Of a DNA stretch of 64,000 nt, positions 24,960-33,900 are shown piece after piece. Source of the stretch: JABSQH01 sp039177505 (GTDB taxonomy: Bacteria; Actinomycetota; Acidimicrobiia; Acidimicrobiales; Ilumatobacteraceae); the NCBI GenBank assembly GCA_039177505.1, contig JBCDFR010000020.1, positions 1 through 64,000 of the forward strand, in the 5' to 3' direction. Position 1 is the first letter of the stretch. The number at the start of each line of letters is the position of its first letter. Made by a program: the position numbers and the translations under genes. The notes beneath the pieces were generated by a model that searched no databases, had not been told where the DNA came from, and saw only the letters and a list, made by a program, of their open reading frames with translations.

Positions 24960-25861
24960 CCGAGTCGGCGTGGCTTCCGGACTGGGTGCGCGACCAGTGG
25001 ACGAACCACGCCGCGGCCTTCGAGCACCCGATTCGTACGTTCAAGTTCCCGCAGACGGGGCAGGTGTTCGACGACCGCCCATACCAGCTCGGTGTGGTCA
25101 ACCTGTCGACCGACTCGTTGTATCAGTCGAGCATCGTCGACGGAGTCGAGTCGGCTCGATCGTTGGCCGGCGAGCTCGTCGCCGCAGGCGCCGCAATCAT
25201 CGACGTGGGCGCCGAGTCGAGCGTGCGCGGCACCGCCCGGGTCGAGGCGCAGGCCCAGGCCGAGGTGCTCGTGCCGGTCGTCCGCGAACTCGTCGACGAC
25301 GGCGCACTCGTGTCGGTCGAGTCGTATCACCGCAGCGTGATCTCGGCGGTGCTGGAGGCCGGCGCGGCGGTGATCAACCTGTCCGGGCGCATCGACGACC
25401 CCGACTTCTACGCCGAGGTCGCGGCGCACGACGCCGGCCTGATCCTCTGCTACACACCGGGCCAGAACGCCCGCTCGCAGTTCGAGGGCCCGCCACTCGA
25501 CGAGCTGTTCGACCGCATGCTCGACTTCTTCGCCGAGCGCGTCGAGCTGGCGACCGCGGCAGGCGTCGAGCGGATCTGGATCGATCCCGGCATCGGGTTC
25601 GACATCCTCCTGCCCGAAGGCCCGACGCGCATTCGGATGCAGAACGCGATCATGCTCGGCGCATTCCGCTTCCGGGCGCTCGGGTGGCCGGTGTGCATCT
25701 CGTTGCCGACGATGGCCTACCTCTTCGGCGACGAGTTCCGCGTGGCCGAGACCGGTGTTGCCGGTGTGGCGCTGATGGGCAAGGCGACGTTGCTGCGCAC
25801 CCACGAAGTCGCCCGCGTGCAACCGATGATCGAGCTCTTCAACACCGGCGCACACCTGTAA
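24956..25861 (+). CDS. folP: Divergent dihydropteroate synthase
   Basis: A 301-residue TIM-barrel protein in the FolP position of the folB-folK-folP operon. Retained: N49 and D53-S54 (GVVNLSTDS), D83 and E86 (IDVGAESS), N141, D210 (WIDPGIGF) and R281-x-H283. Changed: the usual SIDT reads SVES (E122), the NDVSG-type loop reads NLSG, and the S-R-K loop that holds the pABA-binding lysine is replaced by SLPTMAYLFG. So the pterin site looks kept and the pABA/sulfonamide site remodelled. It is either a working but unusual DHPS or a relative acting on another acceptor. No second folP is in the window. Confidence 0.75.
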   Translation: MTESAWLPDWVRDQWTNHAAAFEHPIRTFKFPQTGQVFDDRPYQLGVVNLSTDSLYQSSIVDGVESARSLAGELVAAGAAIIDVGAESSVRGTARVEAQAQAEVLVPVVRELVDDGALVSVESYHRSVISAVLEAGAAVINLSGRIDDPDFYAEVAAHDAGLILCYTPGQNARSQFEGPPLDELFDRMLDFFAERVELATAAGVERIWIDPGIGFDILLPEGPTRIRMQNAIMLGAFRFRALGWPVCISLPTMAYLFGDEFRVAETGVAGVALMGKATLLRTHEVARVQPMIELFNTGAHL

Positions 25862-25880
25862 CCCCCACCGCCAACCCCCA

Positions 25881-25930
25881 CCGAAAAACCGGGGAATTCG
25901 TGCGAAAGACGCACGTCCTGGCGACAATTT
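25881..25930 (+). repeat. Dispersed hairpin element, copy 2
   Basis: The 18-nt lead CCGAAAAACCGGGGAATT is followed directly by stem CGTGCG/CGCACG around loop AAAGA. The downstream box reads GACAATTT, the weakest match of the four copies. It starts 20 bp after the folP stop, in the 148-bp gap before the CDGSH gene. Confidence 0.65.
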
Positions 25931-26009
25931 CGGGCGGACGCCTCGAGTTGCACGTGTTCTGCCCCGCTGCGCGACGCCTCCTCGCGATGGAACGCCTACG
26001 ATCGAAGGG

Positions 26010-26681
26010 GTGACCGACGCTCGTGCACCACACATCGAGGTGCAGCCACATGGGCCATACGAGGTCACCGGCGACATCCCGTTGCGGCCACGCCGAGCGG
26101 TGACATCGCCGACCGGGCGGCCGATCACCTGGCAGACCGGCGAGGAGCTTCCGCACGAGGCCACCTACTACCTGTGTCGCTGCGGAGCGTCGGGCGACAA
26201 GCCGTTTTGCGACGGAAGCCACGGGTTCGAACTGTTCGACGGCACCGAGGACGCACCGACCGACACCCACGCAGACCGCGCGGTGTACCACGAGGGTCCC
26301 GGCACGACGGTCGTGCAGGATTCGGTGCTCTGCCACCACGCCACGTTCTGCCACAGCGAGGTACACGGCTGGATCGACATGGTGGAGTCGTCCGACGATC
26401 CAAGCATCCAGCGCGAGCTGGTGGCGATGATCGAACACTGCCCGTCGGGCGCGCTCACCCAAATGTTCGGCGGCGAAACCGTCGAGCCCGATCTGCCCAC
26501 AGCGATCTCACCGATCGAGGACGGCCCACTCGCCGTCACCGGAGGCATCACCGTCACCCGCGCCGACGGCGCACCCTTCGAGGCGCGTCGCCGCGTCTCG
26601 TTGTGCCGGTGCGGCGCATCAAACCGCAAACCGCTCTGTGACGGATCACACCTCGACACCGAGTTCCGCGCCTCGCCGTGA
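26010..26681 (+). CDS. Double CDGSH iron-sulfur protein with central 4Fe-4S-like domain
   Basis: A 223-residue protein from a GTG start. Two CDGSH sites bracket it: C56-x-C58-x8-C67 with H71, and C199-x-C201-x8-C210 with H214. Each is a 3-Cys/1-His [2Fe-2S] ligand set. Between them, CHHATFCHSEVHGW and IEHCPSGALTQM resemble the divergent single-cluster ferredoxin domain (Fer4_19 type). It is therefore a predicted three-cluster soluble protein. The stop overlaps the next gene's GTG start by 4 bases, coupling it to a ferritin-like protein and suggesting iron handling or a redox partnership. Confidence 0.88.
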   Translation: MTDARAPHIEVQPHGPYEVTGDIPLRPRRAVTSPTGRPITWQTGEELPHEATYYLCRCGASGDKPFCDGSHGFELFDGTEDAPTDTHADRAVYHEGPGTTVVQDSVLCHHATFCHSEVHGWIDMVESSDDPSIQRELVAMIEHCPSGALTQMFGGETVEPDLPTAISPIEDGPLAVTGGITVTRADGAPFEARRRVSLCRCGASNRKPLCDGSHLDTEFRASP

Positions 26682-27772
26682 CGATCAACTGTCCCGCCAA
26701 CGACGCAGTTGGCGCGCTGCACGACCACCTCCAAGGAGCGATCGCAGTCGAGCTCTCGACCATTCCGCCGTACCTCTATGCGCTCTATTCGATCGCTGAT
26801 CCAGCGTCGGAGGCGGCCAAGATCCTCCGCAGTGTCGTGGTTGAAGAGATGCTCCACGCCACACTCATGGCCAACGTGCTGGTCGCCGTCGGCGGCCGGC
26901 CAAGGTTCTACCACCGCTCGACGATCCCGGCGTACCCGGGCCCGTGGCCGCACCGGGTCCCCGAGCTCACCATCCGCCTGCGCCGGTGCACACAAGATCA
27001 CGTCAGGTCGACGTTTCTCGAGGTGGAGCGACCGATCGACGCTCCGGCCACCGACCCGACGATTCGCCGCGGCGACGCATTCGACTCCCAAGGCCATTTC
27101 TATGCGGCGCTCGAGCGCATGCTCGTGAATCTCGACGAGACCAGTTCATTGTTCACCGATCCGCAGGTCGAGCGGCAACTGACCGATCCGGATGGGTATC
27201 ACACCGTGAAGTTCGACAGCCCGGCCAGCGGCGGGCTCGTGGCGGTGACCAGTCTCGACTCGGCGCTGGCCGCCATCGAAATCCCTATCCACCAGGGCGA
27301 AGGAAGCGGCGCTCATGACTTCGCCGACAGCGACCGTCACGAACGCACGCACTACGCCAAGTTCCGCCGGTTGGCCGACGGCAGTACGCCGATCGGGGCG
27401 ATCCGCCCGGCGATCGATGATCCTCACCGCGATGCGATGCCCGACGACGTCCGGCCCCTCGCCGTGTACGCCGACGCGCTGTACTGCTTCACGATGGTGC
27501 TGCTCGACCGGCTCTACGCGACGACCGACTCGGCCCGTCGGCGCAGCACGCTCGGCACGCTCTACGGAGTGATGTCAGGGATGCTCGCTCCTGCGTGTCG
27601 GTTTCTCATGACACTGCCAGCCGGCGAAAACGCTGTGTGGGGACCCGCGTTCGAGTTCTTCCAGTTCAGCGACGCGTCGGAACCCGAGGCAGATCTTCGT
27701 GCGCTCGCAACCGAATTGGCCAGCGATCACCCCGGCTTGCGTGCTTCGCTGCGCCACATCGACCGTCTCTGA
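26678..27772 (+). CDS. Ferritin-like protein of the VioB / iminophenyl-pyruvate dimer synthase family
   Basis: A 364-residue protein. Its N-terminal half is a ferritin-like helical bundle: IAVELSTIPPYLYALYSI contributes one carboxylate and VVEEMLHATLMANVL the E-x-x-H pair of a diiron site. YHRSTIPAYPG and the C-terminal part match VioB-like ferritin-domain proteins. Family members occur in natural-product pathways and as stand-alone proteins of unknown role. Translational coupling to the double-CDGSH protein suggests that protein feeds electrons or iron to this site. No violacein-type pathway genes are nearby. Confidence 0.82.
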   Translation: MTINCPANDAVGALHDHLQGAIAVELSTIPPYLYALYSIADPASEAAKILRSVVVEEMLHATLMANVLVAVGGRPRFYHRSTIPAYPGPWPHRVPELTIRLRRCTQDHVRSTFLEVERPIDAPATDPTIRRGDAFDSQGHFYAALERMLVNLDETSSLFTDPQVERQLTDPDGYHTVKFDSPASGGLVAVTSLDSALAAIEIPIHQGEGSGAHDFADSDRHERTHYAKFRRLADGSTPIGAIRPAIDDPHRDAMPDDVRPLAVYADALYCFTMVLLDRLYATTDSARRRSTLGTLYGVMSGMLAPACRFLMTLPAGENAVWGPAFEFFQFSDASEPEADLRALATELASDHPGLRASLRHIDRL

Positions 27773-27900
27773 CCCTCCCGGCTCCGGCAGTGGTTAGGGC
27801 CACAGCGCTGCTCGAGGGCGGCAGAAGGTACTCTCCGGGCGGCTCGCGACGGTGTGGAGACACATCTGCACGGCGACCTCTTCGCTCACTTGCCTCGACC

Positions 27901-28112
27901 ATGGGTACGCACGACCTGTACGCGGTGGTTGGTTACGTGTCCCCACGAACCGGGCTGTTCGACGGATCCGTGCGTGAGAACCTCACGCTCGGGTTGCAGA
28001 GGACGACAACGGACGCGGACCTCCATGAGACGCTTGACGACCTCGTCGGCGACAGATTCGTCGCTCGTCTCGCCGCGGGCGGCGCATTCGCCGAGATCAC
28101 CACCGACTGGCG
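27901..28112 (+). pseudogene. ABC-exporter ATPase relic
   Basis: The frame here reads VVGYVSPRTGLFDGSVREN then LTLGLQR, followed by DLVGDRFVARL. This resembles the stretch between Q-loop and signature of ABC exporter ATPases. Walker A, signature and Walker B are missing, and the Q-loop glutamine is a proline. It lies in the 489-bp stretch between the ferritin-like gene and the giant LPATG gene, where I recognise nothing else. It looks like the remnant of a deleted transporter. The open frame continues into the next gene but loses similarity. Confidence 0.5.
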
Positions 28113-28261
28113 CAGGGGCTTCGCGCGTCGCCGCTCGATCAATGCCGCCACCGGTCATATCGACCCGTCAGCGGTGAACGAAGCGGCTAACACGAAGCGC
28201 ATTCCCGCACAGCATCGAGCTGTTTTGGCGGTTCTTTGGCGGCGACTTCGAGGATTGGCGT

Positions 28262-31200
28262 GTGCGGAGAGCAGCCCGAACTCGACTTCTGATTGTCGCA
28301 GCACTTGCGATTGGGGTGATCCCGTTCACTGCGAGCTCCGGGACCGGCCCGGCAGCGGCCCAAGCGGTGTGCCGGGACATCGTGGTGACCACCACGAGCG
28401 AACTCCTCGCCGCAGTCACTGAAGCCAACGGGTGTGACGGCGCACAGACGATCACGCTCGCCGCCGGGACCTACGACCCCGGAGCGTTGACGCTCACCGA
28501 CTCTGTCACGCTGCGGGGCGTCGATCCAACGAGCCGCCCGGTGCTGAGCTACGACGGGTCGCTGCCCGGTGCGTTCGGGCCCGGTGCGGTGTTCGTGCAG
28601 GACAACGAGCGCGGCAACATCAGCGGCGAGACGTTCGCCTTTCACGACATCGACTTCGTGCAAGACGGCGACGGTCGGTCGCAGATGATGCGTATCTGGA
28701 ACAACGACCTCGAACTGACCAACGTGTCGATCCAGGGAAAGAGTCCGGACAACACGAACCTCGGCTTTGGCGTGCGAGTGATCAACGGAAACGCCACCGT
28801 CGACAACGTGTCGATCGACAGCGTCCGCGGCACCGGCGTGTGGGTCGACGGATCGCTCACCGGATCGGACCTCACCGTGACGAACACCGGCAGCAGCGGC
28901 GTCGACCTCGGCCCGCCCGACACTGGCGACCCAGCGATCGACATCACCGGATTCGAGGTGGCCGACGTCGGTCTGGCGTCGACATCGTCCGATGGCATCA
29001 CCATCGGCGGCTCGGTCACCGGGTCGATCACCAACCTCGACCTGCGAAGCGGGCCCCGCGACGGGCTGTTTGTGTCCGACCCGCGCGGCCTCACCGTCGA
29101 GACGGCCACGATCGGCGGCACCGACGCGGCCGATGGTTTCGACGGAAACGGCATCGACACGGGGTCGTCGACCACGTCGATGAGCCTGACCGAGGCGACG
29201 ATCTCGGGCAACGACGTCGGCATCGACACCGAGGGGCGGATCGATCTCGACGAGGTCGACATCACCAACAATCGAGTGGGGCTCGACGTGACCGAACGGG
29301 CGACGAGTGAACTCCGAGTGGTCGACGTGACCGGCAACGCCGGCGGCGACTGCCGATTCGGCCGAGGCGGCGGGATCGTCGACCTCGGCGGCAACACCGA
29401 CAGCGACGACTCGTGCGGATTCTCGACGGCGCCGCTGCTGGAAGACCGCACGCTCGATGTGACGGTCGAATTCGTCGGTCCAGCGAGCGAGGAGATCGCA
29501 TTCGGCGCCACGATCGACGTGACCGGTGCCGACCAAGTGACCGAGTCCGCTCCGCTCGACATCGACGGCACATGGCCGCTCGCCGGGTCCGACTGCGGCG
29601 GCTTCCTCTCGGACTGGTTCGAGTTCACACGGCCGACGTGCTCAGCGTCGTTCGACCTACGCGTCCCTGTCGGTGGGGAACTCACCCTCGACGCCGAGGC
29701 ACTCGGCGACTTCGATCGAGTGCTGTTCTCAGGCGACTGCACGGCGGTCGATCCGGACGACCTCGGTGCCCCGACCGCAGTCGTCGACGTGACCTCGGCG
29801 GCGACATGCCATCTTGCCGTCGCCCGCCTCTCATCAACGGTGAGCGACGGCACCGGTGCCGTCGTCCAGATCAGCCAGCGATGGATCGGCGACCCCGACG
29901 GCGCTCCCACCCCAGCCGTACGGGTCGAGCCGGCGACGAGCGCCGGCGGCGGCGTCGACATCGGCCTCGACGAGCCGATTCCGGCGCGCCAGTGCCGCCC
30001 GCCCGGACCGACCGAGAGCGCCAACGATGTCCTTGACGAATGCCGCAGCGAGACGCTGCCGTGCCCTGTTGGCGAAGTCGGTTGCGAGACGTTCACCAAC
30101 ATCGACGTCGGCGCCGGCGACGAACTCGTGGTCTCCGTCGCGCCGGCCACCGGCTGGCTCAGCACGTTGTCGGGAGACTGCGCGGCCGATGGAACGACAG
30201 TCGCCCTCACCAATGGCGACCTCTTGCGATGTGAGATCGTGCACGTGCAAACGTCCCAGCCGGCGGCCGTCGCGGTCGAGTGGACGATCAACAACGATCT
30301 CGATGTGTTCGGACCGCTCGGTCCGCGCCGGGAGATCGATGTGGAAGTGGACATCGGCGCGCCGGGCGGACCGGTCGTCGACTCGATCCCGTACGACCCG
30401 TTCCCACCACAGGACCAACAGGACCTGAACTGCTCGCAGCCGTCGTTCCCCAACGCCGACCTGCCAGCGACGTGTCGCACCGTGATCGGTCTCGACACCG
30501 GCGAGACGACGATCGCCTTCGAGAACCAGTTCGAGGTGTTCTTCGCTCTCGACGACATCGACGGGTGCGCCGTCCGCACCATCGACCTCGACGCGGGAGA
30601 TCTCGTCACGTGTCGCGTCGATCTGACCCCACAGCCGCCGGCGTTTGCCACCGATCCGGCTCCGCGGGTGGTCGCCGAAGGGAGCGGTCCGACCCCGACA
30701 CGCATCGCCGTCGACTTGATCTTCGATACGCCCACCCCGCCCGGCTACGCAGTCGAAACGGTTGGCCTGACCACGGGCGTGTACGACGTCGACACCGCCG
30801 GCGAACTTCAGCAAGGTCGGTTGGCCGACGTGGTCGGAGCGAGCGGCCTCGAGACGCTGCCGACCGGGACGACGGCCTCCACCGTGTGGGTCGACATCGA
30901 CGCCGACACGGTGCCCGAGTCGCCCGACGCTGGGTTGATCGTGCAGATCGAAGAGGTCGACACCGGCCGCCGTGTCCGCATTCATGTCACGGTCGTCGAC
31001 GACGACGAGGCGACGACGGTCACCGCTCAATTCACCGATGGGCCGCTGCCACTCGCCAACCGCTTCGACTTCGACGCCGGCTCGGACGACCCGGTGTCGT
31101 TCGTGTGGACGCTGGCTCGCGCCGGCCTGAGCGACACCGTGTTCACGACGAGTGATCCGCAGCTCGACATCGTCCAGGTCGACGAAGGTCTCAACACGCT

Positions 31201-33820
31201 GTCGGTGTACGGCGTGCGCGCCGATGGCTCGCTCACCGCCACGGCGTCCGCCGAGGTCACCGTCGAGCCGACAACACTGCAACTGGCAACGACGTCGGCG
31301 CAAGAAGGCGACACGTTTGCTCCGGCCGACAGTGAGCCGTTCGTGGCGACGGGGACGCTTGCCCGCAATGTCGACCTCGACGTCGTCCTCAGCGATGCAG
31401 ATCCGCTCCCGACCAACGCTGTTCGCGCCGACGTCTCCACCGCGTGTTTCGGGAACGCCGACGTGGCGTTCACCGACGACGAGGTGAGGGTCGGCGGTAT
31501 CCCAAGACCGCTGGCGATCGTCGCCTGTGCCGACGACGACATCGAACGCGACCAGGTGGTGGCGCTCGAGCTCGTGGAACCATCGACGGGCGCAGTCATC
31601 CTCGACGCACTGCTGACGATCGTCGACGACGACCGCTACGACATCGCTCCGATCCTCGTTCGCGAAGGTGGTGTCAGCGAGAACCCTGTGTTGGGCGTCC
31701 CCCAGTATTCCAGCGTGTCCAACATCATCGACATCGATGTGTCGACCCCAGCGTGGTACGACGACGCACCGGTGCGCTACGAGTTGATCGACCGCAATCC
31801 AGTCACCGGCACCTGCTCGAGGGGGATCTTTGACGCCGATAATGGTGCCTCGGTCGGATTGAGCACGACCCCACCACTCAACCTGACGAACAGCGTCGCT
31901 CGCGAGTCGGGAGAGCCCGCCCCGCGCCTCGTCGTGTGCGGCGACTCGCGGATCGAAGGGTCGAGCTTCCTGACACTCGAGGTCGAAGCGCCCGACGGCT
32001 CCGTCGACCGCGCACAAGTGATCGTCGCGGACGACGACGTGCCGCCGGCGATCATCACGACATCGTTGCTGTTCGACGAGCCGACCGGAGTGTCGGCGGC
32101 GATCATCAAGGCCACCATCGATCTCGAGCCAGCAACATTTCCTCGTCAGGTGGTTGCGACGTGGCTGGGAGTGACCGACGGCGCCGCAGCGGGTGCGTGT
32201 ATCAACGGATCGGTCTTGCCCGCCGACTTCGAAGTCGCGCCGCCGAAACTGATCGACATCCCCGCGGGAGCGTCGAGCATCGACATACCGATCCGGGTGT
32301 GTGCGAACACGATCAGCGACCCCGACGGCGGGCTCGTGCTCGCGCTCTCGGTCCCACCGTCCACTCCGGACGAGGTGCTGAACCCGATCGACGTGGCGGT
32401 CATCCCGGCGGCGATTGCCGACGTGCAGGCCCCGCGCGTCGCGGCAACCGGCGTCAAGATCGACGAAGGCGACAGTGGCACATCGATGGCCACCATCACG
32501 CTCGTGGCGTCGGGAGTCGGCAAGGTCGGTGTCGAGTATCAGACGCTCGGCGTGACAGCGCAGCCCGGGAGCGACTTCGTGGAGACCAGCGGTTCGATTC
32601 CGCTGACCGATGCCCCATGGGTACGGCAGATCGAGGTCCCGATCGTGGGCGACGTGATCGATGAAAACGACGAACGACTGCTCGTCGCGCTGCAGTCGTC
32701 CCAAGCGCTGATCGACCCGACCGTCCAGATCGAGATCGTCGACGACGACGTCGTCAGCCTCATCGTCGACGACATCGACGTGGCCGAGGGCGAGCCGGCG
32801 AACGTTGCAGTCCGCCTGAGCAACCCGAGTGATCGTCCGATCGGTGTGGGTTGGGAGACCGTCGACGGAACCGCATCGTCGCCGAGCGACTACGTTGCCG
32901 ACGCCGGCGGTTTCGTCTTCGCTCCTGGCGAGACCATCGAGGTCCTCGAAGTCGACACCGTCGACGGTGAACCGCTGGAGTTCGATGAGAGCTTCCAGAT
33001 CTTCGCAGCCGCTGATGGCGGACTGACGGCGACGGGCGAGGTGACGATCATCAACGACGGGTTGCCCGAGATCGTCGGTGGCACCGACATCATCATCGCT
33101 GTGCCGTCCGGCACGACGCGGCCGACCGAGGTCACCTGGTTCCTCGACGCCGTCGACGAACGAGACGGCCCACTCCCGGTCGGGTGCGATCCGACTTCGG
33201 GGGCAGGTTTCACCGTCGGGCGGACACCGGTGAACTGCACCGCCACCGACTCACGCGGCAACCAGACCACTGCGGTGTTCGACGTGATCGTCAGCGAGTT
33301 CCAGGGGATCTTCGTCGGCCTACCGGGCGGCGACCAACAACGGCGCTTCCAGCCCGGGGCCCAAGTGGAGTTCACCGGACTCGGCTTCGACCCCGGGCGA
33401 AGGACGATCGTCGAACTCCGATCCGACCCGGTGGTCCTCGGGACCTTCGTCGCCGACGACACCGGCTCGGTCGACGCTCGCGTGGTGATCCCGGCGGACA
33501 CACCGGCCGGCGAACACACGTTGGCCATGTTCGACGCTGGCGACACAAGTCGACAGGTGCTGGTGACGATCGAAGTAGGCCCCGATGCGCCGACCACGCC
33601 GGCGGCGCCGCCTGCCGCACCACCTATCGACGACGAACCCGGGACCGGCACACCGCCGGGAAATCCGACGATCCCTCCAGGGGGGCTTCCGGCAACCGGC
33701 GTGACGACTACGGTCATCGGTGGCTTGGCCGCTGCGCTGCTCGCGGTCGGCGCCGTCCTGGCGGCGACCGGGCGGCGACGCAGCACGAGACGTCTCCGAC
33801 GATTGCCGCCGAATGGCTGA
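28262..33820 (+). CDS. Giant LPATG-anchored surface protein (beta-helix, Calx-beta, HYR)
   Basis: A 1852-residue protein from a GTG with GAGG upstream. A signal peptide (RRAARTRLLIVAALAIGVIP...AAAQA) is followed by a right-handed beta-helix (about 35-390; ITLAAGTYDPGALTLTDSVTLRG) and a long run of beta-sandwich repeats with cysteine pairs. Calx-beta repeats lie at about 1393-1595 (GSDFVETSGSIPL; SDYVADAGGFVFAPGE). A HYR domain (about 1600-1680), an IPT-like module and a Pro-rich spacer come next. LPATG is at 1809-1813, then a hydrophobic helix and RRR: a full sortase signal. It is exported and attached to the cell wall, probably for adhesion or polymer binding. No sortase gene is in the window. 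Confidence 0.88.
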   Translation: MRRAARTRLLIVAALAIGVIPFTASSGTGPAAAQAVCRDIVVTTTSELLAAVTEANGCDGAQTITLAAGTYDPGALTLTDSVTLRGVDPTSRPVLSYDGSLPGAFGPGAVFVQDNERGNISGETFAFHDIDFVQDGDGRSQMMRIWNNDLELTNVSIQGKSPDNTNLGFGVRVINGNATVDNVSIDSVRGTGVWVDGSLTGSDLTVTNTGSSGVDLGPPDTGDPAIDITGFEVADVGLASTSSDGITIGGSVTGSITNLDLRSGPRDGLFVSDPRGLTVETATIGGTDAADGFDGNGIDTGSSTTSMSLTEATISGNDVGIDTEGRIDLDEVDITNNRVGLDVTERATSELRVVDVTGNAGGDCRFGRGGGIVDLGGNTDSDDSCGFSTAPLLEDRTLDVTVEFVGPASEEIAFGATIDVTGADQVTESAPLDIDGTWPLAGSDCGGFLSDWFEFTRPTCSASFDLRVPVGGELTLDAEALGDFDRVLFSGDCTAVDPDDLGAPTAVVDVTSAATCHLAVARLSSTVSDGTGAVVQISQRWIGDPDGAPTPAVRVEPATSAGGGVDIGLDEPIPARQCRPPGPTESANDVLDECRSETLPCPVGEVGCETFTNIDVGAGDELVVSVAPATGWLSTLSGDCAADGTTVALTNGDLLRCEIVHVQTSQPAAVAVEWTINNDLDVFGPLGPRREIDVEVDIGAPGGPVVDSIPYDPFPPQDQQDLNCSQPSFPNADLPATCRTVIGLDTGETTIAFENQFEVFFALDDIDGCAVRTIDLDAGDLVTCRVDLTPQPPAFATDPAPRVVAEGSGPTPTRIAVDLIFDTPTPPGYAVETVGLTTGVYDVDTAGELQQGRLADVVGASGLETLPTGTTASTVWVDIDADTVPESPDAGLIVQIEEVDTGRRVRIHVTVVDDDEATTVTAQFTDGPLPLANRFDFDAGSDDPVSFVWTLARAGLSDTVFTTSDPQLDIVQVDEGLNTLSVYGVRADGSLTATASAEVTVEPTTLQLATTSAQEGDTFAPADSEPFVATGTLARNVDLDVVLSDADPLPTNAVRADVSTACFGNADVAFTDDEVRVGGIPRPLAIVACADDDIERDQVVALELVEPSTGAVILDALLTIVDDDRYDIAPILVREGGVSENPVLGVPQYSSVSNIIDIDVSTPAWYDDAPVRYELIDRNPVTGTCSRGIFDADNGASVGLSTTPPLNLTNSVARESGEPAPRLVVCGDSRIEGSSFLTLEVEAPDGSVDRAQVIVADDDVPPAIITTSLLFDEPTGVSAAIIKATIDLEPATFPRQVVATWLGVTDGAAAGACINGSVLPADFEVAPPKLIDIPAGASSIDIPIRVCANTISDPDGGLVLALSVPPSTPDEVLNPIDVAVIPAAIADVQAPRVAATGVKIDEGDSGTSMATITLVASGVGKVGVEYQTLGVTAQPGSDFVETSGSIPLTDAPWVRQIEVPIVGDVIDENDERLLVALQSSQALIDPTVQIEIVDDDVVSLIVDDIDVAEGEPANVAVRLSNPSDRPIGVGWETVDGTASSPSDYVADAGGFVFAPGETIEVLEVDTVDGEPLEFDESFQIFAAADGGLTATGEVTIINDGLPEIVGGTDIIIAVPSGTTRPTEVTWFLDAVDERDGPLPVGCDPTSGAGFTVGRTPVNCTATDSRGNQTTAVFDVIVSEFQGIFVGLPGGDQQRRFQPGAQVEFTGLGFDPGRRTIVELRSDPVVLGTFVADDTGSVDARVVIPADTPAGEHTLAMFDAGDTSRQVLVTIEVGPDAPTTPAAPPAAPPIDDEPGTGTPPGNPTIPPGGLPATGVTTTVIGGLAAALLAVGAVLAATGRRRSTRRLRRLPPNG

Positions 33821-33900
33821 CCGGCCTCCGGTGGCGCCGCCGAGCTGACGAACCTGGGGCTCGGTTCGCCGCCGGCAACTGGCCGGTCTAGCTTCCCGGC

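Noticed and set aside
25881..25930. Terminator of the folate operon only
   Set aside because: The same ordered element occurs at three other sites, so it is better described as a repeat family; a terminator role remains possible.
28642..32704. Several long open frames (up to 956 codons) antisense to the giant surface protein
   Set aside because: They are mirror frames of a high-GC repetitive coding region: Arg/Asp/His-rich, no recognisable domain, and overlapping a gene with a signal peptide and a sortase signal.
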